DNA of 64,000 bases from Ricinus communis (Eukaryota > Streptophyta > Magnoliopsida > Malpighiales > Euphorbiaceae): NCBI RefSeq assembly GCF_019578655.1, contig NC_063257.1:10664001-10728000 (forward strand), in the 5' to 3' direction. Under the pieces are notes generated by a model, which was given only the letters and a program-made list of their open reading frames with translations, did no database searches and was not told the DNA's origin. Within the stretch, counting starts at the first letter, position 1. Each line of letters starts with the position of its first letter. The translations under genes were made by a program, and so were the position numbers. Below, piece by piece: positions 11,764 to 23,193 of this stretch.

Positions 11764-14700
11764 ATGGCCAGAAAGTGCTTTCTTTCAGTCCAATTCCTTT
11801 CACTGCTTTCCATCCTTGTCTTTTCAGTTTGCTTGCCTTCTTTTGGTTTGAACATTGAAACTCAGGCCTTGCTTGAATTCAAAAGACAACTCAAAGACCC
11901 TTTAAATGTTTTGGGTTCATGGAAAGAATCAGAGTCTTCTCCGTGCAAGTTTTCTGGGATTACTTGTGATTCCATATCTGGGAAAGTGACAGCAATCTCA
12001 TTTGATAACAAGTCCCTTTCTGGTGAGATTTCACCATCTATCTCTGCACTTGAAAGCTTGACTACCCTTTCATTGCCTTCTAATGCACTTTCAGGGAAGC
12101 TTCCTTATGAGCTTATTAATTGCAGCAATCTTAAAGTATTGAATCTTACTGGAAATCAAATGATTGGAGTCTTGCCTGACCTTTCTTCCTTGAGAAACTT
12201 GGAGATTCTTGATTTGACAAAGAACTACTTTTCAGGCAGGTTTCCGGCCTGGGTGGGAAATTTAACTGGATTGGTTGCCCTTGCTATAGGGCAAAATGAG
12301 TTTGACGACGGTGAGATTCCTGAAAGTATTGGAAATTTGAAGAACTTGACTTATCTGTTTCTCGCGGATGCCCATTTGAGAGGAGAGATTCCAGAGTCCA
12401 TTTTTGGACTATGGGAGCTGGAGACACTTGATATCTCAAGGAACAAGATCTCAGGGCATTTCCCAAAATCAATTTCCAAGTTGAAAAAGCTTTATAAGAT
12501 TGAGCTCTTTCTCAACAATTTGACTGGGGAAATTCCACCAGAGCTTGCAAACCTCACCCTTTTGCGGGAAATTGATATATCTTCAAATCAGTTATATGGG
12601 AAACTGCCTGAGGGAATTGGTAAGTTAAAGAATTTGGTAGTGTTTCAGATGTATAATAACAGGTTCTCTGGAGAACTACCTGCTGGTTTCGGGCAGATGC
12701 ATAATCTCAATGGGTTTTCAATATATGGAAACAACTTTTCAGGGGAGTTTCCAGCAAATTTTGGCCGATTCTCACCACTAAACAGTTTTGACATATCTGA
12801 GAACCAATTTTCAGGTAGTTTCCCCAAGTTCTTGTGTGAAGGGAAGAAATTACAGTACTTGCTTGCTTTGGGAAACAGGTTCTCTGGTGAGTTATCATAT
12901 TCTTATGCTAAGTGTAAAACCTTGGAAAGGTTTCGGATCAACAACAACATGATGTCTGGACAGATTCCAGATGGAGTTTGGGCATTGCCACTTGTCCTTC
13001 TACTTGATTTCAGTAACAATGCGTTCAGCGGACAGATATCCCCCAACATTGGTTTGTCTACCAGCTTGACCCAGTTGATCTTGCAGAACAACAGGTTTTC
13101 AGGCCAGCTTCCATCAGAACTTGGAAAATTGATGAATCTTCAGAAACTCTACTTGGATAACAATAGCTTCTCTGGCGAAATACCTTCTGAAATTGGTGCT
13201 CTGAAACAGTTATCATCCTTGCATCTTGTACAGAATTCATTGACAGGAGCCATACCATCAGAACTGGGTGAGTGCGCCAGACTGGTAGACTTGAATCTAG
13301 CTTCTAATTCTCTCAGTGGTCATATTCCTCATTCTTTTTCGCTAATGACCTCTTTGAACTCTTTGAATCTTTCACACAATCGACTTACCGGGTTTATTCC
13401 AGAATATTTAGAGAAACTGAAACTAAGTTCCATTGATTTGTCTGGAAACCAATTATCAGGAAGTATTCCACCTTTTCTTTTGAGCATGGGGGGTGACAGA
13501 GCATTTCTAGGGAACAAGGAACTTTGTGTTGATGAAAATTCCAAGAACATCATGAATTCAAAGGTGAATATTTGCATGGGAAAGCACAGTCAGGATCGAA
13601 CAATTGGAGATAAGTTGGTGCTGTTCTCCATCATCATATCTGCCTTGGTTATTATTTTAGTTGGTTTATTACTTGCTAGTTACAGGAATTTCATTAATGG
13701 TAAAGCAGATGGAGAAAATGATTTAGAAGCGAGGAGGGACACAAAATGGAAACTTGCATCTTTCCACCAACTGGATGTTGATGCTGATGAAATATGTAAT
13801 TTGGAAGAGGGAAACTTAATTGGAAGTGGTGGTACCGGAAAAGTGTATCGCCTGGAGTTGAAGAGAAGTGGTTGCACAGTGGCTGTAAAGCAACTGTGGA
13901 AAGGAGATTATCTCAAGGTTTCGGAAGCTGAAATGGAGATTTTAGGGAAAATCAGGCATAGAAATATACTGAAGCTTTATGCTAGTTTACTCAAAGGAGG
14001 ATCAAGCTATCTGGTGTTAGAGTACATGGCTAAAGGCAATCTGTTTCAAGCACTTCAGAGAAGGATCAAAGATGAGAAGCCTGAATTAGATTGGCTGCAG
14101 AGGTATAAAATAGCTTTGGGAGCTGCAAAGGGAATTGCATATCTGCACCATGATTGCTCTCCACCAATTATTCATAGAGATATAAAGTCCAGCAACATCT
14201 TACTTGATGAGGATTATGAGCCCAAAATTGCTGATTTTGGGGTTGCCAAGCTTGTTGAAGTGTCATATAAGGGGTGTGACAGTAGCTCTGTTGCTGGTAC
14301 TCATGGATATATTGCTCCTGGTAAGTTCCATAACAACTATCCTGTTTCCTTTCCTCCCATGTCAAACTGCACCATAAACTATAAATCTGTAACAAGGGTG
14401 ATGATATTCTTCGTTTACATCCCCAAAAATGCCTAATGGATAGACCATATGCTTATGCCTTGTAGATATACGGATTGCTATCAGAATGAAGTTTTGACAG
14501 GTTTTGTTTTGCTTTTCAGAGATGGCATATACTCTTAAAGTAACAGAAAAGAGCGATGTATACAGCTTTGGCGTTGTGCTACTAGAACTAGTAACCGGCA
14601 GGAGACCAATTGAAGAGGCATATGGAGAAAGTAAAGATATAGTTTACTGGGTGTGGACACATCTCAATGACCGTGAGAATGTCATCAAGGTTCTAGACCA

Positions 14701-14890
14701 TGAGGTTGCCTCTGAATCCCTCCAAGGCGACATGATTAAAGTCTTGAAGATCGCCATCCTTTGCACCACCAAGCTTCCCAATCTTCGTCCTAACATGAGA
14801 GAAGTGGTGAAGATGCTCGTTGATGCTGATCCTTATATTTACAGGTCTCCAGACAACAATTTGGAGAAAAATGAGAAGCTTTTCCTGTGA
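11764..14890 (+). CDS. CEPR2: LRR receptor-like kinase, CEP-peptide receptor type (CEPR2)
   Basis: The model has exon 1 at 11764-14320 and exon 2 at 14520-14890 and encodes 975 aa, close to the 977 aa of Arabidopsis CEPR2. In order it shows a signal peptide (1-29), an LRR N-terminal cap with ALLEFK and paired Cys, about twenty leucine-rich repeats (to about 590), a membrane segment (618-640) and a kinase domain. The kinase has the glycine loop GSGGTGKV (687-694), VAVK Lys709, HRD at 804-806, DFG at 824-826 and APE split by the intron at codon 853. All catalytic residues are present, and it is an RD kinase. Family members at the plasma membrane perceive C-terminally encoded peptides that signal nitrogen status and shape root growth; that role is inferred from similarity. 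The start at 11764 is the first ATG in frame and precedes the signal peptide. The intron (14321-14519) has GTAAGT and TTTCAG sites. Confidence 0.93.
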
Positions 14891-15230
14891 AGATTTTCCG
14901 TCTTGATAATAGTCTATCTTTCAGCATCCAAACTTGCAAGCAAGTGTTAGTACAAGTTTGGTAAATATATATATAATATATATATGTTTTGATTACAGGC
15001 ATAAGCTGGTTTTTGTCAAAGCCATTGTTTTTTGTTTCTTTTGCAATCTAATCAGGTTTCTAGATTTTTCATTATTGTGTATAAGGTTGTCTCAAGGTTC
15101 AAGTAAATTTTGTTACCATTTGCTCTCTGGTATTCTCCTCTGTTCTTGCTGGGTCAATAATTTTTCTTCAGGGATTGGAGCAAACAACTTGCTAAAATGG
15201 ATTTACATAACTGGTATTGAGCTATGATCT
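14891..15230 (+). other. Probable 3' UTR of CEPR2
   Basis: The sequence after the stop is T-rich and moderately complex, with a short TATATA tract at about 14960-14985. The open frames here (14790-15227) lack any recognisable product. The polyadenylation site was not identified. Confidence 0.4.
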
Positions 15231-15657
15231 AGCTTATGTTTCTTTCTGGACCCAAGAAAAACAACTCTTGAGGTGGGTCTAAATTAGGAGGTTGTCTGGT
15301 TAGTGACATTTTATTTTGAGATCACCCTTCACAGAATTATCTTCATGCTACTTCCGTGGCGCTTGACAAAAGGATAATTCATAATTCCATCAAGTGTGTA
15401 TATCGAAATAAATAAGGAAGTGATATGTACGAAACAGTATTTTATATTTTAAATAATTTAAAATAAATAAATATATATCTATCAATTTAGTGTATAAATA
15501 ATATATAAAATATATATCTAGTCTAATTTTTTTTATCTAGTCTAAATGGGATATATACTTAAATTAAAAAAATTTCTTAATAAAATTAAAAAATTAAAAG
15601 TTAAAAAGTTTAAGTGTTTAAGATACCCTTATTTTCAAGTTTTTTTCTACTTTGATT

Positions 15658-15870
15658 TAGTGTTTGGTACTGAGGTTGGAAAAGTGTTTTTTCAGTTTCG
15701 AATTTTTATTTTATAATAGTTTTGAAAATTACTTTTACAAAAAGTAGGTAAATTGTTTTTCTTTTCAAAAATATGTTTGTGAAACCAGTTTATAAAAAAC
15801 TAATATTATTAAATCAAAAAATTTTAAATATGCTTTCTCAACACCTAACAACGATTCCGAACACATATTT
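15658..15870 (+). mobile_element. MITE, copy A of a two-copy family (about 210 bp)
   Basis: It begins TAGTGTTTGGTACTGAGG and ends near ATTCCGAACACA, so its tips are imperfect inverted repeats (GTGTTTGG / CCGAACAC). It matches the copy at 38081-38284 in order along its length: TTGGAAAAGTG, TTTTTTCAGTTTC, AATTTTTATTTTATA, and the ATGCTTTCTCAACACC block close to the right end. The GTGTTTGG termini resemble those of hAT-type MITEs, but no clear target duplication was found. Confidence 0.6.
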
Positions 15871-15872
15871 AG

Positions 15873-16455
15873 GATTTGTTTGATTCAGCTGTGATTACAG
15901 CTGATAACTGATAGCTAATTCATATAAATATTTGGTAAATATTATTGAATAGTTGAATTATATATAAAATATAATTTATTCTATACTATACAAATAAAAA
16001 ATAAAGACTTAACTAAATAAAATAGGAATAATGATGATAATACCGAATTACTAATTGTTTTAAGAAAATATGTAGCATTTTTCCAAATTTGAGATAGTTA
16101 TTTAATCAATCATATGCACTTTATATTATAAGCTACAAGTTATTTTTTTCTCTCATAAATTGAAGGTGATTTGATCCTTTAATATATTTATTTTAATTAT
16201 TTTAAAAATATAAAATAATTAATAATAATATAGAGTACAAATAACTATATATTTATACTACTTTTGATGCATGACATTATTATAATTAATTATTCTTTTC
16301 TAAAAGGATGTAGAACTTTATTTTTATTATTTAAACTTCTTTACAATGGTTATTTTTATCAAATAAGGTGTTGATTGAACAACAAGTGTTCAAGCTTCAA
16401 TTTGGTTATCAGCAATCAACTCTTCTCATTAGCTGAACCAAACACTTTTTTAATG
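15873..16455. mobile_element. MITE-like element with GTTTGRTTCAGCT inverted ends
   Basis: The left end at about 15880 carries GTTTGATTCAGCT. The right end at about 16432-16446 carries AGCTGAACCAAAC, the reverse complement with one mismatch, and weaker pairing continues inward (CTGATAACTGATAG against CTGATAACC read in reverse). The interior is AT-rich without coding capacity. It directly abuts MITE copy A, a common nesting pattern. Boundaries and target duplication are uncertain. Confidence 0.45.
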
Positions 16456-17109
16456 ATAATTCAAAATAGTTTTTTTTTAGATGATTTTAATATTTTTTTA
16501 AATTTTTTTTTAAGATTTCCTAAAATTATGAGATGGAAGAATCCGATTTTTGTAAAGTCTTTTTTCCCAAATTATAATTTTGAAATAAAAGTTCTAAAAG
16601 TTTTTGTTAAAAGAAAAGACATGAATGATTTGGAGAAGCTTAAATTAAAGTCTGTGTGGAAGAATATAGACTGTTCTTCTTTTACTTTTTCCTCATTTTT
16701 CTTTGACCCCATCTACTGTCACCCTTTAGGTGACATTTTTGACATCTAGAGACAGCATGCGATGAACAGAATTAGGGCATAATGAAGCTGACTAGAAACG
16801 ATGCCGTATTTTGAGTTCAGTTATATTATAGAATTTTAATTTCGATACTCAACTCGAGTTGCTTCGAATTTTATTTTTTTAAACGATCTTAGTTCGATAA
16901 AATAATATACAAAAAGTTTTGAGATAGAAACTTAAAGAATTTTTTTATAATTTTAAAATTGAATTTGAATATATTTTCAATTAAATTAAAATTGTATATA
17001 TTTAATTACGAATAAAATAGTAGACTTTAAGACTTCTCGAGCCGAGTACTAAAAGACTTAAATTCTATATAAATGGTTCAGTCAAATGTTAGGATTTTTA
17101 TAATACTGT

Positions 17110-17345
17110 GTTCATTCCATACTAATTTGTTTTTAATCAAAATTCTTTTAATTATCAGTTTATTTTTATTTATTTAATTCAGTATTGTTTTTTTAAATAT
17201 TTTATCCTTATTGTAATAGATATAATAAATTATATAATATCTATAAAGATAATTCAGTCTAATTTAGTCAATTTTTCCTTATATTAAACCTATTAAATAT
17301 TTTTTTAATACAAATAAATTGCTATAAAGTAACAGTTAAATAGTT
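17110..17345 (+). mobile_element. MITE related to the Stowaway-like copy at 31738
   Basis: The core TTTTATCCTTATTGTAATAGATATA and the tail CTATTAAATATTTTTTTAATACA correspond in order and spacing to segments of the element at 31738-32010. An AATCTAACTTAG-like block (here CAGTCTAATTTAG) lies between them. The ends are degenerate, and no TA duplication can be assigned. It is called a family member only because of the collinear match. Confidence 0.4.
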
Positions 17346-20300
17346 AATATGAAATTGTTTTTATCTGACAACATAACATATAGAAATGCTTTTCTTTCCA
17401 ACAACTATAAAAATGTTTGATGTAAATAATAATGGTTGCAGAATATAATCAATTATTTTTCAGTTAATGTAATGCTCAATATATTAAAAAAGATATATAA
17501 AAGAAAAAAAGACTAATTGACATTTTAAACTTTTCAGTCAGAACAATATCCCCATTTTAATTTTTTGGCCGATTCAGTACATAATTTATTACTTTTAGAC
17601 CATTTAAACCCTAAACCCTCTTTTCATGAAACCCATTTTCTTTTCGCTAAGTAATAAATGGCTCCAGAATTTGGAGTGAATAAGATGCTAATTCTTCTCT
17701 TATTAAAAGTGACTAATTTATTATAATAAAATTATTTAATATAATTTTAGCCCTTAAACTATTGATAAATGTAATATTTTACTATAATCTTATAAAAGCA
17801 TAATTTTATATGAATTTAGAAATATTTCTTAATTTTTTTATTAAATATTAAGATTAAACTATGTTAAAATTACATACTTTTACTCTAATTTAATAATACT
17901 TCAGTTTTGGACAGTTTGATATGATATTTAAGCGAAGTTTAAAAATCAAATTGAATTTTATTGACTAAATAGTTTGATTGAGATTGAGTTTGTTTTTTAC
18001 CTTAATTTAATTCTAATGACTAATAAAATATAATGTAACAATTTTTATTCATCATTAAAATAAAATATTTAACATTTCAAAAAAATATGTTTATATTGAT
18101 ATTACTAATTTTATACATTTTAAAGATATTTATAAGTTTAATATATTTTTTTATTTAATAAAATAAAATAAAAATCATAATCATGATGAGTTCAAGGTTT
18201 TATATTTTCTATTAATTTGTTATGGATTAAATTTTTTAACGAGAAAATTTATTAAAAATGGTTAAAGTATTTTTATTTTGGGTATGTTATTTTATTAATT
18301 TGAAATATAATTATTAATAATTAATTAGTGGCAAATATTCTTTTTTGCCATGATTAAAAGTGTTAAATAAGAAATTAGAACAAGTTAAAATATTAATTAA
18401 TTACTATTTGTTAAAAAGAAAAATCAAATTATGCTGAAATTAAATTCTTTTCTCTTAATTTGATTAAAAAATTCTTATTTAGTTTGATATTTAATGTTAA
18501 ATTTTAAAAATTAAATTAAATTTTTTAATTAAGTTGATTAACAATAAAATGCAACAAAGTAACTTAATAAAACTCCATAATTTAGTACTTAAAAGATGCA
18601 ATTTCCGACTTTTCTTTTCTTACCCAAAAGCTCATTTCTTCTTAAATAATCTTTTGGACAATTCAGAGGGGAAAAGTGACCTTTGTCCCTATCTTATGGT
18701 ACCACAAATTAGAAGTTTCTTTTATGGTACCACAAATTAGAATTTTCTTACTTACATAGAAAATAGAAAAAGAAAAAGAAAAAGAAAAACTGCCCCCAAT
18801 TAAGCCCCAAATTACAAACTTTGCACCCTAAGATTAACGAATTATTATTTGGTATCACTGTCATAAGAATTTTATGTTTAGTAAAAAGTAAAATTGATAT
18901 TTTTTTCTTAGAAACTTGTATAATTAATGAAATAAAATATCAATTTTGCTGAAATTTTTTACATGTATTACTTACACCTAAGAAAAGGAGTAATTTATTA
19001 TTCTATTAGCACATTTTCAATTCGACGGTTATAATTAAATTTATTAAATCTAATGACTTGAAATATTTGTGACTTCGGTATTATGTGACAGAAAATCAAT
19101 TTGTCAAGTAAAAACTGATGATAAAAGTGTTATACTATTAAATTATGGAGATATACATTTTTCAAAAGGATTCCACTCTCAAATTCCTATAATAGTCTTC
19201 TCTCCATTTTATTATTAATATTAAGAAGGGTCTATCTCCATCTTATTTAATTTTTTCAAAATCTATTTAAATAAATTTTATTACATATTTGATGTCTATT
19301 CAAATGGTAAAAGTGTTTGATTTTACAATTTAAAAATTTTAAATTTAAATTCTCATTTCTGCATCAAATTAGTTATCATTTTTAAAGCGATCGTAAAAAG
19401 ATGACTATTCTTATTTTTTATTGTATAATTTATGACCCTTTTTATAGAAAGAAAAGAAAAGGTCGTATTACTATATCTCGATGTGTTAGAAATAAAAATA
19501 GAAAGAAAATTCTAAAATAAAGTTATTATAATTATATTTTATTCACATCATAAATATGACTACAAAATGGAGATATTAAAATTGGGGATATAGTTTTCAA
19601 TTGACTGAATCCAATTGTCTAACTATGAAAAGTTGGCTAGAGATAATCTCTTGGATTCAGAGTAGGAGCTTTATTTTTTCTTATTTTATATTATTACTAA
19701 TACCTGGAAACTCATAACTTTATTTAACTTCAGATATGAAATATATATATTTTACAAATTATAAACTACTAATTACCTGAAAACTGTAAGAAGAAACAAA
19801 TCCTTAGTTTATCCACCATTCAACAATTAAATCAGTTTATCCAAAATGATTTATTGCAATTAATATCAATCTTCTACTTATTTTTTCATTTCATATTTCC
19901 CTTTCTTTCTTTCTTTTTTTCCTGAAAAAGTAGGATCAGAGACTTGTTATTTAACACCAACATTTACAAAATCACAGCACAAACAAGAATCAATTTTCCT
20001 GATTAAAAGAACCATTAGAAAAAGAATCACAAGGATCTCCTTAACTAGCTTTGAATGACTATAGTCAATCTAGAATCCACACCTTATTAAGTGAAAGGCA
20101 AAAAAAACTAATTTGGGTAAAGAGTTGGATAATAAAATCAAATCCCTTGTGTCTTTTTAAGTAGCAAATAAGAATGACCCAAGAATCCTTTCTTTTTTTC
20201 TTTTTTTTTTTCATTTTCAATGTCATTGGATTCACAGTCCAATGATGAAGTGTAATTTTGACAATCCCTTCTTTTTCTTTTTCAAGAATGCTGAATTCAG

Positions 20301-23047
20301 TATAAAAAATATATGTTCAAGATTTTCCAATTTGAGTTCCAAAATGTATCCATATGATAGTACCACACTATTGTTGTATTGAAGACAAAAACAAAATCTT
20401 CATTCTTGCAAGAGAGTTGCTAGAATCTGCCCACCTAACCCAAAAACAAAAGTCATGAGTTTCCAGAGAGAATCAACTTAACCAGTCTCTATTGACTTTA
20501 ATCCAATTTATTGAGTTAACAACAAGAAAAACCTAATACTTGGCTTGCCATTTCCTTATATTATGATATAGTCTACCAAATTCAAATCCATGTCCCTATA
20601 TATCTTTTTTTTGAAATCTTTGGTCTTTGATTTTATCAATACTTAAAGCATTTTATGGGTAAGTCTACAAATAAATCAATCTAACTCACTTATAAACGGT
20701 TTGATGGCTCAGCTTAATAAGAGTTCGTTTAAATATATAAACGAGTAATTTTTAAGTTCAATATGGAGATTTATTTAATAAATGAGTCTAATATAAGAAA
20801 AAAATATTTCGAACTCATTTAGTTTCGCAGTTTTTGTCACAATTACCACCACATGTAATTTTCATATTAATTTCAAGAATAATTCAGTGAAGCATTTTAC
20901 ATTAGTTCATGCCACACATTCTCACACACATGTGGAGGAAAAAAGAGTTCGTTTTGAAGAAGAATTATTGAAATAAACTATTGTAAGTATTATATCTGAG
21001 ATAATTTTAAATTCGAATAACCTTCAATTAAAATTTTCAAACTGTATATATATTTTTAATACCAACCTCAAAAATAATGAGACAATTTTCTTTTAAAATG
21101 AAAAAAAAAAAAGAGTTTAAAAAAATACAGGAGGAAACACTGCATACATACTATAATTAATTATAGTCTTTTAAGGGGGCAATTTATTTTTAAAAAAAAA
21201 AAGAAAGAAAAAGAAAATAAATAAATAAATTAGGGCATGAAGTAATCATATGGATAATAGAACAAATATGCAATAATTTACAGTCAAATTTTGACTAAGC
21301 CTTGGTAGACTGCACCTTGCTAATTGGGGTATATAATTAATTAGAAGACTTGGTGATAGCTACTGTATAAATCTTGTTTGTAAAATGTAGAAATTTGAGG
21401 AAATGGAAGTGCATGCCTGCCACCTTTCCCTATCATGATTAGAAAATTCAACCCTCTAAATTGGTCCATGACATATGCATATGCATTCTTCGCCATGTTA
21501 TTAAAGGACCCTTTTTAGTTACAAAAACAATAATTGAAGGAACTTTCCATTGAATTCTAATAAGAACATAAAATTGATGAATTTATATAAATCTATGTGA
21601 ATAAAGAGAAAAAAAAAAGAAAAAAGAAAAAGAAGACTCTCTTTGATTAGTAATCTATTTTTTAAGATTTTTGGTGAGTGTGAAAAGATTTTTGATATTT
21701 GCTTTAGTTAGCAATTTATAATTTTCTTGGTTTTTCTTCAATTTTTTTCTTTTTAAATTATACATGTGTGATTAGTAAAGGTTCAAATTCTAGATTTGTG
21801 TAAGAGTAACATAGGTTTGATATATTTGGTTTGAATTCTATTATGAAGCTTTTGGAGAAATTCATCATGAATTACTATGTTTTTAATCAAATAAAACAAG
21901 AATTTTTCTAGATTTGTTTAAATTTATTATTTGATAAGTAAAAAGTGGTCTCTAGTCATAAATTTTTCTTTTCTAGAGTTTTTATTTATCTAGTTCATTA
22001 TTTTAAAAGAATGATATTTTAATATTATTTATAATAAATTTATATTATCTTAAAAATTATTTCGTTGTCTTTATGTTTTTCCAAACTATTAAAATGTATA
22101 GATTTTAACTAATCTATGATTCCAAATTATACATGTTTTGAAGTTTCCAAAACAGAAATTAGAGCTTTGCATATTTAAATAAATCTGTAACTCTAAAAAT
22201 ACATATAAATATTTTCAGATAATATTATTACTTTAGCGTCTATAATTATAAAAGAATTACAAAAATATTATTCTCTGGTTAGAGTGAATAATCAAAAAAT
22301 TTCAAGCTCCATTTATTTGTAATTCAAAAAAAGAATATTAATGATTATAAATATATATATATAATATGCAAAAATTATTAAGGCTGATATGTTAGTGTCA
22401 GACTATCAGTACGTCACAAAATATAATCTTTCATGTCCAATAATTGAATTCAATTTCAGTTGAGGTCATTCCCTTCATCCCCTCAAATAAAAAAGCATAG
22501 CACTATTTTGCTATGCCCAATATGAAGTGAAATAGAAAGAACAAATAAAAAGAAGAGCACTGAGACTCAGACTTCCCTGTAATTTTTGACTTCCTCTCTA
22601 ATTTAACTATGATAATTTAGTTCAGATGAATAGGGTTCCCTGTACTCTACTGTTTATCTATGACTATAAACAGCAAGTTCTCTTATCATATCAAAGTTTC
22701 CAGAATTTCTCAGTTCAAAAAACATAAATAAAAGTTTCCAGAGTTTGGGGTTACATGCACTACACAGACACACTCAATGCCTAAGTAAATCACTAACACA
22801 AGCAAAAAGAAAGAAAAAGGAAAATAAAAATAAAACTAATACTCAGTCATAGTTATTACTAATAATAATATGAAATTTCAATCCTTGACCACACGCTCTC
22901 TCTCTCTTCCCTTCCCTCTCCTCTGTTTTCAAGTTCCTTTCAAAATGACTCAGTCTTTGGTCCTCAAATAATACTCTCTCAAAGCCGCGTTTTTCTTTGT
23001 TTCCCTTTCTCTCCTCTCTAAAATCCCCACATCCATCTCCATTCAAA

Positions 23048-23193
23048 ATGGCCCAAAATCAAATGCATCACCTACTGCTACTACTACTATAGCCTCAGGA
23101 TTCACCCTTTTCGTTTCTTGCATAATCATGAGATTATCAAGTCTCAGGACTTATTTTTATTATTTTTATTTCTATGGCTTTTCCTTTCTTTAA
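23048..23193 (+). promoter_or_regulatory. Two upstream ORFs before the CCR4-like start
   Basis: An ATG at 23048 opens a 14-codon frame ending at TAG 23090-23092 (a run of six Leu at its end). A second ATG at 23128 opens a 21-codon frame ending at TAA 23191-23193. This second frame overlaps the receptor start codon (23174) in a different phase. If the transcript starts upstream of 23048, in the pyrimidine-rich tract at about 22890-23020, scanning ribosomes would meet both before the main start. Confidence 0.45.

Larger units (their letters stand above)
15231..22880. other. AT-rich intergenic DNA with MITEs, no gene seen
   Basis: No supported gene lies in these 7.6 kb. They contain MITE copies (15658-15870, about 15873-16450, about 17110-17345), a 21-bp direct repeat (18694-18714 and 18722-18742) and many homopolymer runs. 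The longest open frame, 16375-16749, is biased towards F/I/N/K, overlaps the end of a MITE and was not accepted. The last few hundred bases should contain the promoter of the next gene. Confidence 0.65.

Noticed and set aside
16375..16749. 124-aa open frame
   Set aside because: Composition is F/I/N/K-biased, its start lies in a MITE end, and it has no domain.
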